Below are positions 51,876 to 63,780 of a stretch of DNA of 64,000 nucleotides, piece after piece (within the stretch, counting starts at the first letter, position 1; each line of letters begins with the position of its first letter). The stretch is taken from assembly GCA_040954595.2 (NCBI GenBank), contig CM082598.2, forward strand, positions 8,246,001-8,310,000, read 5' to 3'. The stretch is from Balanoglossus misakiensis. Its lineage: Eukaryota > Hemichordata. Position numbers and translations under genes: made by a program. The notes beneath the pieces are model-generated. The model saw nothing but the letters and a program-made list of their open reading frames with translations, was not told where the DNA came from and made no database searches.

Positions 51876-54800
51876 TCTTGTACAGCCTGAAAATCCTGCC
51901 AATTGGCAGGGAGTCATTTACAGCCTGGAAATCTTGCCAATTGGCAGGAGTCTTGTACAGCTTGGAAATCTTTCCGATTGGCAGGAGTCTAGTACAAGCT
52001 GGAAATCCTGCCAATTGGCAGGAGTCTTGTACAACCTGGAAATCTTGCCGATTGGCAGGAGTCTAGTACAACCTGGAAATCCTGCCAATGGGCAGGAGTC
52101 TAGTACAACCTGGAAATCTTGCCGATTGGCAGGAGTCTTGTACAACCTGGAAATCCTGCCGATTGGCAGGAGTCTAGTACAACCTGGAAATCCTGCCAAT
52201 TGGCAGGAGTCTAGTACAACCTGGAAATCTTGCCGATTGGCAGGAGTCTAGTACAACCTGGAAATCCTGCCAATTGGCAGGGAGTCATATACAGCCTGGA
52301 AATCTTGCCGATTGGCAGGAGTCTTGTACAGCCTGGAAATCTTGCCGATTGGCAGGAGTCTAGTACAACCTGGAAATCCTGCCAATTGGCAGGAGTCTTG
52401 TACAACCTGGACATCTTGCCGATTGGCAGGAGTCTAGTACAACCTGAAAATCCTGCCAATTGGCAGGAGTCTAGTACAACCTGGAAACCTTGCCGATTGG
52501 CAGGAGTCTAGTACAACCTGGAAATCCTGCCAATTGGCAGGAGTCTTGTACAACCTGGAAATCTTGCCGATTGGCAGGAGTCTTGTACAGCCTAGAAATC
52601 CTGCCAATTGGCAGGAGTCTAGTACAACCTGGAAATCTTGCCGATTGGCAGGAGTCTTGTACTTGGCAGGAGTCTTGTACAACCTGGAAATCTTGCCGAT
52701 TGGCAGGAGTCTTGTACAACCTGGAAATCTTGCCGATTGGCAGGAGTCTAGTACAACCTGGAAATCCTGCCAATTGGCAGGAGTCTTGTACAACCTGGAA
52801 ATCTTGCCGATTGGCAGGAGTCTAGTACAACCTGGAAATCTTGCCGATTGGCAGGAGTCTTGTACTTGGCAGGAGTCTAGTACAACTCGGAAATCTTGCC
52901 AATAGGCAGGTGTCTAGTACAACCTGGAAATCTTGCCGATTGGCAGGAGTCTTGTACTTGGCAGGAGTCTAGTACAACCTGGAAATCTTGCCGATTGGCA
53001 GGAGTCTTGTACAACCTGGAAATCCTGCTGATTGGCAGGAGTCTTGTACAACCTGGACATCTTGCCGATTGGCAGGAGTCTAGTACAACCTGAAAATCCT
53101 GCCAATTGGCAGGAGTCTAGTACAACCTGGAAACCTTGCCGATTGGCAGGAGTCTAGTACAACCTGGAAATCCTGCCGATTGGCAGGAGTCTTGTACTTG
53201 GCAGGAGTCTAGTACAACTCGGAAATCTTGCCAATAGGCAGGTGTCTAGTACAACCTGGAAATCTTGCCGATTGGCAGGAGTCTTGTACTTGGCAGGAGT
53301 CTAGTACAACCTGGAAATCTTGCCAATTGGCAGGAGTCTTGTACAACCTGGAAATCTTGCCGATTGGCAGGAGTCTAGTACAACCTGGAAATCCTGCCAA
53401 TTGGCAGGAGTCTTGTACAACCTGGAAATCTTGCCGATTGGCAGGAGTCTAGTACAACCAGGAAATCTTGCCGATTGGCAGGAGTCTAGTACAACCTGGA
53501 AATCTTGCCGATTGGCAGGAGTCTAGTACAACCTGGAAATCCTGCCAATTGGCAGGAGTCTAGTACAACCTGGAAATCTTGCCGATTGGCAGGAGTCTAG
53601 TACAACCTGGAAATCTTGCCGATTGGCAGGAGTCTAGTACAACCTGGAAATCCTGCCAATTGGCAGGAGTCTTGTACAACCTGGAAATCTTGCCGATTGG
53701 CAGGAGTCTAGTACAACCTGGAAATCTTGCCGATTGGCAGGAGTCTAGTACAACCTGGAAATCCTGCCAATTGGCAGGAGTCTAGTACAACCTGGAAATC
53801 TTGCCGATTGGCAGGAGTCTAGTACAACCTGGAAATCTTGCCGATTGGCAGGAGTCTAGTACAACCTGGAAATCCTGCCAATTGGCAGGAGTCTAGTACA
53901 ACCTGGAAATCTTGCCGATTGGCAGGAGTCTAGTACAACCTGGAAATCTTGCCGATTGGCAGGAGTCTAGTACAACCTGGAAATCCTGCCAATTGGCAGG
54001 AGTCTAGTACAACCTGGAAATCTTGCCGATTGGCAGGAGTCTAGTACAACCTGGAAATCCTGCCAATTGGCAGGAGTCTAGTACAACCTGGAAATCCTGC
54101 CAATTGGCAGGAGTCTAGTACAACCTGGAAATCTTGCCGATTGGCAGGAGTCTAGTACAACCTGGAAATCCTGCCGATTGGCAGGAGTCTAGTACAACCT
54201 GGAAATCTTGCCGATTGGCAGGAGTCTAGTACAACCTGGAAATCCTGCCAATTGGCAGGAGTCTAGTACAACCTGGAAATCTTGCCGATTGGCAGGAGTC
54301 TAGTACAACCTGGAAATCTTGCCGATTGGCAGGAGTCTAGTACAACCTGGAAATCTTGCCGATTGGCAGGAGTCTTGTACAGCCTGGAAATCTTGCCGAT
54401 TGGCAGGAGTCTAGTACAACCTGGAAATCCTGCCAATTGGCAGGAGTCTAGTACAACCTGGAAATCTTGCCGATTGGCAGGAGTCTAGTACAACCTGGAA
54501 ATCTTGCCGATTGGCAGGAGTCTAGTACAACCTGGAAATCTTGCCGATTGGCAGGAGTCTAGTACAACCTGGAAATCCTGCCAATTGGCAGGAGTCTAGT
54601 ACAACCTGGAAATCTTGCCGATTGGCAGGAGTCTAGTACAACCTGGAAATCTTGCCGATTGGCAGGAGTCTAGTACAACCTGGAAATCCTGCCAATTGGC
54701 AGGAGTCTAGTACAACCTGGAAATCCTGCCAATTGGCAGGAGTCTAGTACAACCTGGAAATCTTGCCGATTGGCAGGAGTCTAGTACAACCTGGAAATCC

Positions 54801-57017
54801 TGCCAATTGGCAGGAGTCTAGTACAACCTGGAAATCTTGCCGATTGGCAGGAGTCTAGTACAACCTGGAAATCTTGCCGATTGGCAGGAGTCTAGTACAA
54901 CCTGGAAATCTTGCCGATTGGCAGGAGTCTAGTACAACCTGGAAATCCTGCCAATTGGCAGGAGTCTAGTACAACCTGGAAATCTTGCCGATTGGCAGGA
55001 GTCTAGTACAACCTGGAAATCTTGCCGATTGGCAGGAGTCTAGTACAACCTGGAAATCCTGCCAATTGGCAGGAGTCTTGTACAACCTGGAAATCTTGCC
55101 GATTGGCAGGAGTCTAGTACAACCTGGAAATCCTGCCAATTGGCAGGAGTCTTGTACAACCTGGAAATCTTGCCGATTGGCAGGAGTCTAGTACAACCTG
55201 GAAATCTTGCCGATTGGCAGGAGTCTTGTACAGCCTGGAAATCCTGCCAATTGGCAGGAGTCATATACAACCTGGAAATCTTGCCGATTGGCAGGAGTCT
55301 TGTACTTCGCAGGAGTCTAGTACAACCTGGAAATCTTGCTGATTGGCAGGAGTCTAGTACAACCTGGAAATCTTGCCGATTGGCAGGAGTCTTGTACAAC
55401 CTGGAAATCTTGCCGATTGGCAGGAGTCTTGTACAACCTGGAAATCTTGCCGATTGGCAGGAGTCTAGTACAACCGGGAAATCCTGCCAATTGGCAGGAG
55501 TCTAGTACAACCTGGAAATCTTGCCGATTGGCAGGATTCTTGTACAACCTGGAAATCTTGCCGATTGGCAGGAGTCTAGTACAACCTGGAAATCCTGCCA
55601 ATTGGCAGGAGTCTTGTACAACCTGGAAATCCTGCCGATTGGCAGGAGTCTAGTACAACCTGGAAATCTTGCCGATTGGCAGGAGTCTAGTACAACCTGG
55701 AAATCCTGCCAATTGGCAGGAGTCTAGTACAACCTGGAAATCTTGCCGATTGGCAGGAGTCTTGTACAACCTGGAAATCTTGCCGATTGGCAGGAGTCTA
55801 GTACAACCTGGAAATCCTGCCAATTGGCAGGAGTCTAGTACAACCTGGAAATCCTGCCAATTGGCAGGAGTCTAGTACAACCTGGAAATCTTGCCGATTG
55901 GCAGGAGTCTTGTACAACCTGGAAATCCTGCCAATTGGCAGGAGTCTTGTACAACCTGGAAATCCTGCCAATTGGCAGGAGTCTAGTACAACCTGGAAAT
56001 CCTGCCAATTGGCAGGAGTCTAGTACAACCTGGAAATCCTGCCAATTGGCAGGAGTCTAGTACAACCTGGAAATCTTGCCGATTGGCAGGAGTCTAGTAC
56101 AACCTGGAAATCCTGCCAATTGGCAGGAGTCTAGTACAACCTGGAAATCCTGCCAATTGGCAGGAGTCTAGTACAACCTGGAAATCCTGCCAATTGGCAG
56201 GAGTCTTGTACAACCTGGAAATCCTGCCGATTGGCAGGAGTCTAGTACAACCTGGAAATCTTGCCGATTGGCAGGAGTCTAGTACAACCTGGAAATCCTG
56301 CCAATTGGCAGGAGTCTAGTACAACCTGGAAATCTTGCCGATTGGCAGGAGTCTAGTACAACCTGGAAATCTTGCCGATTGGCAGGAGTCTAGTACAACC
56401 TGGAAATCCTGCCAATTGGCAGGAGTCTAGTACAACCTGGAAATCTTGCCGATTGGCAGGAGTCTAGTACAACCTGGAAATCTTGCCGATTGGCAGGAGT
56501 CTAGTACAACCTGGAAGTCCTGCCAATTGGCAGGAGTCTAGTACAACCTGGAAATCTTGCCAATTGGCAGGAGTCTAGTACAACCTGGAAATCCTGCCGA
56601 TTGGCAGGAGTCTAGTACAACCTGGAAATCTTGCCGATTGGCAGGAGTCTAGTACAACCTGGAAATCCTGCCAATTGGCAGTAGTCTAGTACAACCTGGA
56701 AATCTTGCCGATTGGCAGGAGTCTAGTACAACCTGGAAATCTTGCCGATTGGCAGGAGTCTAGTACAACCTGGAAATCCTGCCAATTGGCAGGAGTCTTG
56801 TACAACCTGGAAATCTTGCCGATTGGCAGGAGTCTTGTACAGCCTGGAAATCCTGCCAATTGGCAGGAGTCTTGTACAACCTGGAAATCTTGCCGATTGG
56901 CAGGAGTCTAGTACCGCCTGAAAATCCTGCCAATTGGCAGGAGTCTAGTACAGCCTGAAAATCCTGCCAATTGGCAGGGATTTCTAAATCGTTGCGGTTT
57001 TCCTGCCAATTGGCAAG
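51850..57017 (+). repeat. tandem array 2: 37-bp satellite, about 138 units
   Basis: The unit is CCTGCCAATTGGCAGG (16-bp palindrome), then AGTCTAGTACAACCTGGAAAT, 37 bp, from the core at 51858 to the one at 56963, with a last diverged core at 57002. Two core types alternate: the palindrome above and CTTGCCGATTGGCAGG, in which the symmetry is partly lost. The spacer varies (AGTCTAG/AGTCTTG; ACAACC/ACAGCC). A recurrent irregular unit with an extra 'cttgtacttggcaggagtc' appears near 52662, 52859, 52951, 53188, 53285 and, altered, 55302. Edge units are the most diverged, the centre the most uniform. Confidence 0.97.
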
Positions 57018-57019
57018 AT

Positions 57020-58980
57020 TTCAAGCTATACAAGATTCCTTTCCCATTGACTATTAAACTGCGCTCGTTTTTCTGTTGAAAAAAGTCAAATCAAATTTAG
57101 CATCGCTCAAAGTTAGTTTTTTATTCAATAAAAATAATAACGAGGGTCTTTAATGTAACATTTATGCACTTTTTCATTGAAAAATCAATTTCAAAATTTC
57201 CCTTTGACAACCATGGGTTTTTTTCAAAGGAATTTCATAATTTTTGTTTGGGCTGACATTGATAATGAGTATTTCCATACAAAAATCCGATTTTATCTTC
57301 GTTTTCGAAAATTGGGATTTCTATGTTGTTGTGTTCATTATCAATTTTTAACTAACTTAAAATGGATGCAGCAATTGTTAAATAGCAAGATCATAATTGT
57401 TCATTTCAGTAATTGTCATTGTATAACCCTTTTTAATAGTCCGCGCACAGCGGTGTCCATCCTTCTAACTAACCGTGCATCGATCACCTGCAATTTCTCG
57501 GGAATTCGTTCAGCGAGTTTTGAACTTGGTTTTTTGTTTGTATAGTATACCCTTTGGTCTATCAATGCACGCCACATGCTTTCACAAAAATGTCCAATTT
57601 GGCCATAGCTGTAAGAAAGATTCGCTTTTTGATTTTTGGAATGTCTGGTATTTAGAGTTGTAGACTGAATCATTCTTGTATGTTTACATCGGACGCGCGA
57701 CATCGTCACAGATAAAGAATCAGGGCAGCTCGAGTAGGGGGCTCCGAGTTCACAGAGGCCCTGTTGTTTATTAATGTTGTGTAAATAATGGTGACCCAAA
57801 AGTAGACGATCACGGCACCACAAATACAATGCTGGGTGACCTGAATCTGGTTTTTGTCCTTATTGTCTGGCGAAAAATTATGTGAAAGAAGCATTTTTGA
57901 CGCAGATAAAGTAGCAGGTATGAAAGAAAGTTGACGTTGAAAAGGAACCATCGATGGCTACGTGACGATTAAATTTGAGCCATTTTTCTATGAAACCGAA
58001 CGCCACACACTTCCACACTGTCTCAGATGTAAATGCTGCCTTATCACCATTCAAATAACAACACAACTTTACTTAGTATACCAATACGACTATTTATTTA
58101 TTATTGCTAAACAAAACACAGCACAACCTCATATTTTAAACCTTTTTTCATACAATAGTGTGATAGCAGCTGAGACAATTTACACGCAAAGTTGTAAAAT
58201 TTATTATTTTATGACATAATTGTATGACACTTTAGAGGATATCATCATCATCATCATCGTCATCATCATCATCATGATCTTACACAGGTTCCACATTGTA
58301 TTACATAGATTATTCGTATGTGTACATTATGATAAAAGTTTGTTGGCCTCTACGTCGCCGCAAACACATGTATCAATTTTCAGCTTTCACCTTCATCTAC
58401 CTTTCCATTGAATCGAACATATCACAAGTTATATAGGTTGATAAATGTTAAGTTATAATAATAATAATTAATAATATTTATATCTGAATTCAATTGTGTG
58501 TGTGCGAAATTTGTCAAGTTATTTGAAATATTATGTGCTTAAGATGTACATGGGCGGCAAAAGTAATATCTTGTTAATATTGAGACGTAATTTGAAAATT
58601 GTATTTGTACTTAAACCTACTTAACATTTGCAAACCATGAAATATGTTTAACAGAATTAGAAATCAAAACCATCTCATAATATAGTTATTCAAATTATCC
58701 GATGCAACTTTTTAAATTGTACTTACTGTAATATGATGAAAACCATCAACGTTGTGAGAGGGTAAGGTACATTCTTGCTAAAGCCACATTGCTCTACTGT
58801 TAATGTTATCGAGCAACCACGACGAGAAAAAGTGATTTTTAAACAATATGCATGAGCACACGTTAATTACAGATAATTAAATTCCTCTTGACGCATAACA
58901 TAAACATTTTCTACAACGCATTGTCCTTCCTTGTCAACGTGATATTGATGTTCGCTTTGATGCTGTTGAAACTTGTCCGG
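57020..58980. other. stretch between array 2 and the polycystin-like gene
   Basis: Minus-strand frames at 57416-57829 and 57878-58066 have somewhat protein-like composition (for example HFCESMWRALIDQRVYYTNK; KCVAFGFIEKWLKFNRHVAI) but match no family I know. A strong minus donor GTAAGT occurs near 58732 after VPYPLTTLMVFIIL, which might belong to a later exon of the polycystin-like gene; the phase does not join. A CAT trinucleotide repeat lies at about 58240-58275. Confidence 0.3.
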
Positions 58981-58987
58981 CGATTAC

Positions 58988-59037
58988 AGGTGATTACACA
59001 TACACACGGTGGAGTTTACCTTAGATGACGGTGATAC
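58988..59037 (-). CDS. polycystin-like gene, GPS end exon
   Basis: Acceptor TATATGCAG and donor GTAATC bound 50 nt, phase 0 to phase 2. It encodes VSPSSKVNSTVCMCNHL: the second half of the GPS motif (C.CNHL), which follows GCR of the previous exon with the usual spacing. Confidence 0.8.
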
Positions 59038-62000
59038 CTGCATATAAAATGGCATATGGACAATTGCATTAATACACGTGATTTCAAGTAGATTCATCTT
59101 TCCACAAAAAAACGCAAGTCCCACATGTATATATGTAATACTAATACACCAATAAAGAATGGTACATAGGAGCCAGTACAATTTATAACTTTGTCAGATT
59201 TAATACTCTAGCCTAGAGTAGAGAAAATCATGGCAATGTTCCTAACACTCGATAAATTTATCAGGTTGTACTCGATGAACCCTAGCTATATCTTTAAAAC
59301 TCTGCACTCGCTTCTGATTAGCAGCAGACTAGTAGGGCGGGTCAACTAGGTCCAAATCGAGTCATTTGCGAGTCCCAGTTTAACTTCCTTATATTGATAG
59401 CACCATGAAGAATTTACCATTGTGATCTCTTTAACATTTTGAACTACATCTCCACGATACAGTGTTGAAGACGTCTTGGATTTTAGCTGACTTGGATACG
59501 TAAATTTGCTGATTTAAGATTCCGCTAATTCAAACATTTCTCAACGTTAATCACCCTAGTTAAAGTGTCTTTATCACTAAATTATAATCCGATGATTGTA
59601 CGGAATATATCCACTTGTGCTATGTTATAATAATTCTTTAACCCCCCCCCCCAAATATAATAATAATTATACGCTGTACATAAAAGATACAGCAGGACAA
59701 AACAGAAAGTCATATAACCATACCCGACATCCGTCACTGTTCCAGATATCAGAGTTGTCCATCGAATAAACACAAGTTACTTGTTTAGCAGCCATTATGA
59801 ACGTGACATTTTGCCCTGGAAAACAAGGAAGTTTAATTAAACATATAGCTATTCTGATCCGTGTGTATATTAATTTTCGTGGTGCGGAGTATTTTGTTGC
59901 ACTTTCGCTCGCTGCGCTCGTGAAAGTACTGCGGCAGAATACACCTCATCACTCGTGAAAACTTCTGTACGGCACAGACAGCGCGCAGAGGTTCGATGGG
60001 TATTTGGCTGGTACCCTGCCTCGGTGACAAACACCAAAGAGGCAGGTAAGGACAAACCGCCATATTTAGAATTGTGGAACCTGATTGGCTAATACATGAA
60101 CGTTCTCTAACTTCTTAACAATCATTTTTACCCTTCCCGGATATACATATTAAAAAAAACACAACCGTTTTATGATGGAAGTGAAGCTAAAATCAATGCA
60201 ACTACTGACACAAATGTACGTTTATACAAATGTTAGTTTTACAACAGACATGCGCATTAGCCCACCTCCGGAGTGTAAAAAACTAACACATTACAAAATG
60301 GCGGATGGTAGTTATCTGCATCTATCTTCGTGACATGTCTTGCTCAGTCACGTGAGACGCAGCGTTCAACGAACATGAGTATTTGTCATAGAACACGCTA
60401 TCTTCATGATCTTAGTGCGCATAATTCATCAATTCTACATGAGGAAACTATATACAGTTTCGGATTTTTAGGAAGTTCAACACTTACACTGCGGAATGGC
60501 AAAGGTTAAATAGTAAAGTCCGGTCCTGAAGAAGTAGTGTTCTGGAATGAACATACTGGAACGGTTCCCAGAAAAGTGGACATCCAGGGAGAACATGTAG
60601 CCACGATAGTTATCAGTGTAGTCGACAATCTCATTGAAGACATAGGCTGTGGTATTTCCATACATGGTTTCCGAATTTTCGAGTGAAATGATAACTGCAT
60701 GCAACAACATATCTATCTGCAAAGAGAGGTGCAGAATACCCATTAGTCCGAGTCTCACACGGTGACATATTTAAACCTGTTGTACGATTTCCTGTGCGAC
60801 GTTACTTTTTGTGTTTAATTACTTTAGAGCATTATTCCACTTCATGATAATTTCCAACTCTAAGCGTGTGTCTTCTGTATCCGATGTGACTTCAAATTAA
60901 ATCAAGTCATGGATTATTTAGTGCCCAGAATCTCCATATAAACCATGTTTCTTGCAATATGGGGGCTCAATAAACAGGTCTGAAACCCTTTTCTTGTTCA
61001 ACTTGTTCACGTACAGCCACAACCACAGATTGATAGTACATTTGTGTATACCAACTGGTAAATTTTCTAACTAATAACTATCAGAATACCAAGAAAGTGA
61101 CATCTCATGGGTCGTTAAAGATAGCTCTATGACTCATAGACTAGATAAATTCAACAGATGCACTTTAGTGTTCCCAAAGCATTGTCAGAATTTCATGTCA
61201 ATTTTTTTTTATTTTTCTTAAATTGATTAGCTGTCTGCAAATTTTAAGAGATCAATCAGACTACAGCTTTAGTGGAATGGTACTTTTTGGCGCGAGCACT
61301 AAATAAACGCCTATAAGAGATAAAAATAAATGCTTGCCATGACAAGCGAAACGAAGGAAATACAGCAGACATAAAGGAGAAGAGTAGAGAAGATTAACAG
61401 GAAATTTGTGAGAAAGATTTATGCCGACAGAGGAGAACCGTAACAAATAGGAAGTGAAGAGTATCTGTACCGGGCTGGGATTTTTTTTATCATTTTTATC
61501 GTTCACCTACTTTGATATACGTGCTGAAATAGGTGACGTTAACAGCTTCGATATATACACCTCCAATCAACTCATGAGTATCCGGCGGAGGGGGGTCACT
61601 TGCAAACGCAATGATGATGTCCTCTTCTGTGGCAAGAACTGGGAGATTTAATAGAGAAGACCGAGAGCGGATTGTGAGTTAGCTTTTCAATATATACCAT
61701 AGTTATCAAGGTCTTGTGACAAGCTGGTCACACAAATGAGGATAAATCTCGAATGGAAAGTAAAAAGAAGATTTTAACATTTCTCTTTATAAGAGAATCA
61801 CTAAAATGTCAAGCAAACTCAGCCTGACATTACATATATTTAAAAAAAGACATGCCTTCTATTTCACTGTCCTGACTGTCCGTGAACGACAAACTTAAGA
61901 CATCATTAGCAAAGAAACCACTTCTTTCGTCATATTGGAGGCATCTCCTATTCACACTTGTAACCTGTGCATGTTCAGAAGAAAGTCTTTTTAGGCCACT

Positions 62001-63541
62001 GCTATAATCAGCTGAGCAACCCAACCCGTACCCGTGTCTGTGACGCGACACCTATGCTCTGGATCTTGCTTGGCCGTACTTCTGCATTCTCTCGACAAGA
62101 CAAGCCATGATTTGTATGTGGACGCATCAAATGGGTAGTAGACACTAATAACTAGTACCGCGTACGTGTGTGAAAATTACCCGTACCTGCATGCAGTGAT
62201 TGCGTATACATGTACGACCGCCCAGTGTGCAATAAGTAAAATTAACAGATCTGGAACCTTGTAAGTAAACATCGATATATGTTTGCATGTCTTGCGATAA
62301 CGACTCGCCACACTATAGTTGAACTTGTTGTATTACAAACACACACAAGAGCAGTCCTGTAGTTCACGCGTAAGGAAAGAGTGACTTTAACAAACTTACT
62401 ATCATATTAATATGCTCTCCTGGAGTAAAGTTTGAGAATATTTTCTCTGCAGGTGGAATGACAACGGCATTACCATCTCCTAGCTGTATCTCTGAGTTAG
62501 TTAAATTCTCAACGGTGCTGACTTCCAAATACAAATTGATGTTTGTTGTATTCAACACGATTGGACCACTGCCAGGTTTAGAGTTGCGCAAAGCAAATTT
62601 TGAGATGACGTCGGTTGCACGAAGCAGAACTGTTACCAGTGACTGACTGTCGTTATAACTGTCACTGGATAATGACATCAGGGAATCAATGAAGTGCACC
62701 ATTCCTGCAAGTAGTGATGTATATCGAAAACTTTATGAAATCATGAGCATGAATAATATTCAGCTAATTAGTTGCTAGTTATATTAGCAGATTTTGAAAT
62801 CACACCCTTTGTTGGAAATAATATTGTGACAACGCCGGTTATCAAACCCTGGGCCACTTCAAAAGCTTTCAATTGTTGAGACTGAGTGCTGGCAAAAATG
62901 GAGAGACAAAATGACATCATTGTCATGTACATATATTTACGGCGTCGAATTTAATGAACCCATCTACAGGTCATCGTCGTAAATCCACATGTGCCTTAAC
63001 GTAGTACACTTTTGGTATCAAAATGCTGGCAGAACTAATCAAAGACTTCTGTATTATGACGAAAGTTACATATGGTATGTTAACATTGTATAAATTGGCT
63101 ACTGCATAGGCCAAGTATTTCCATATATGATTCTGCAGTGGATATGACCTCAGAGAAGAGCAAGTGATTGAAGTATTGCAAACGGTGGATCACACATTAC
63201 AATTCATTATGATGGCTTATATTACAAGACACCATATGATTGGAAATATTCAACTTTACATATAAAACCCGCAAATCACAAATCATTTAACAGCAGCAAT
63301 GTCGTAAAAATATCACTGTGTCCGAATTTCTGTAGAAGCAAACCGTCTTTCATGCACTGGGACGGGGCCTTAATCACAAAAGGGAAACTGTTGCAAGGTT
63401 AACTGCAAGGATTAAGACTTTCTAATAAATTCAACGTCACTTGCCTTCAGCCATATCTTGCCGTTCTGCTGCAGACACATTTAAGTTGAAACCCCGAAGT
63501 CCAGAAATCGTGTCCGAAAAGTTGTTCAAAATCTCTATTAT
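58988..63541 (-). CDS. polycystin-1-like protein, REJ/GAIN-GPS part
   Basis: Gene-level entry for seven minus-strand exons (listed separately) with continuous phases. The joined product of about 330 residues shows the pattern of polycystin-1/PKD1-like proteins ahead of the autoproteolytic site: an N-glycosylation-rich segment, DVLSLSF and EEDIIIAF strands, a TYLTFAI-like strand, then the GPS motif CVYSMDNSDIWNSDGC...CMCNHL, with cleavage expected after HL. Adhesion GPCRs share the GAIN-GPS module, so this is the main alternative; the strands before the GPS look more polycystin-like. Downstream PLAT and transmembrane exons were not found before array 2, and the N-terminal part lies upstream or outside the window. 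Polycystin-1 proteins act as large membrane receptors, often partnered with a TRP-type channel; a role here is inferred. Confidence 0.7.
59724..59815 (-). CDS. polycystin-like gene, GPS first-half exon
   Basis: Acceptor TTTTCCAG and donor GTATGG bound 92 nt, phase 1 to phase 0. It encodes NVTFIMAAKQVTCVYSMDNS, then DIWNSDGCR, the 'C.y.....W...GC' half of the GPS motif. It is hidden by an out-of-phase frame on the same strand. Confidence 0.8.
59878..59955. repeat. palindromic (foldback) element, decayed
   Basis: 'ggtgcggagtattttgttgc' and 'gcactttcgctcg' pair imperfectly with 'cgtgaaagtactgc' and 'ggcagaatacacc' around a 'gctcgctgcgctcg' centre. It lies in an intron of the polycystin-like gene. 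Confidence 0.6.
60488..60716 (-). CDS. polycystin-like gene, exon before GPS
   Basis: Acceptor TTTGCAG and donor GTAAGT bound 229 nt, phase 0 to phase 1. It encodes IDMLLHAVIISLENSETMYG, then FNEIVDYTDNYRGYMFSLDV and FRTGLYYLTFAIPQ, beta-rich sequence with potential N-glycosylation sites as in the region before the GPS of PKD1-like proteins. Confidence 0.75.
61511..61638 (-). CDS. polycystin-like gene, REJ/GAIN-like exon
   Basis: Acceptor AAATCTCCCAG and donor GTAGGT bound 128 nt, phase 1 to phase 0. It encodes LATEEDIIIAFASDPPPPDT, then HELIGGVYIEAVNVTYFSTY. There is no internal Met, so it is invisible to a simple ORF scan. Confidence 0.7.
61868..61964 (-). CDS. polycystin-like gene, REJ/GAIN-like exon
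   Basis: Acceptor GAACATGCACAG, donor GTGAAA, 97 nt, phase 0 to phase 1. It encodes RRCLQYDERSGFFANDVLSL, then SFTDSQD, resembling the 'nv..DVvSLsf.d..g' strand of PKD1 and adhesion-receptor GAIN regions. A second donor GTCAGG nine bases earlier is in the same phase. Confidence 0.6.
62400..62704 (-). CDS. polycystin-like gene, GAIN-like exon
   Basis: Acceptor CTACTTGCAG and donor GTAAGT bound 305 nt, phase 1 to phase 0. It encodes MVHFIDSLMSLSSDSYNDSQ, SLVTVLLRATDVISKFALRN, then NLYLEVSTVENLTNSEIQLG and VVIPPAEKIFSNFTPG. Helical then beta-strand character with N-linked sites fits the N-terminal part of a GAIN domain. Confidence 0.75.
63445..63541 (-). CDS. polycystin-like gene, upstream exon with GC donor
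   Basis: Acceptor CTCCTACAG; 97 nt, phase 0 to phase 1. It encodes IEILNNFSDTISGLRGFNLN, then VSAAERQDMAEG. The donor is GAAG|GCAAGT, a GC-AG intron: it matches the AG|GTAAGT consensus except for C at position 2, and it gives the phase needed by the next exon. GTGACG five bases later gives the wrong phase. Confidence 0.6.
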
Positions 63542-63641
63542 CTGTAGGAGTAAAACATAAATGAACATTCGAAATTATGCTTCCACAGTTGTTGCCTATG
63601 CAATTGAAATATGTCCTTGTCGAGCTGTACACTACACTGCG

Positions 63642-63780
63642 CCACATTGTTACTTTTTACAACAGCGTATGGGCAGTCGACCTGAACGTCACTGGAACAC
63701 ATTGTCACATTACTTAATGTATACAAAAGGCAAAAGACAAGCAAAAATACAAACATGTAATGAAAGATGTACAAAGTCAA
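63642..63780 (-). CDS. possible first exon with signal peptide for the polycystin-like gene
   Basis: From ATG at 63780 on the minus strand: MTLYIFHYMFVFLLVFCLLY, then SNVTMCSSDVQVDCPYAV, a good signal peptide. A donor GTAAAA after VDCPYAV would be in phase 0 and could join the exon at 63541, giving an intron of only about 100 bp. The frame also continues uninterrupted to 63538, so the end is uncertain, and a full polycystin N-terminus would be far longer. Confidence 0.35.

Noticed and set aside
51745-56911. Many open frames of 60-170 codons in array 2
   Set aside because: They repeat the same few peptides in three frames on both strands and end at the TAG within AGTCTAG. They reflect the 37-bp period.
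49533-57017. CRISPR-like look of regularly spaced palindromic repeats
   Set aside because: The spacers are all alike, the host is a eukaryote with introns and no cas genes are present. These are satellites.
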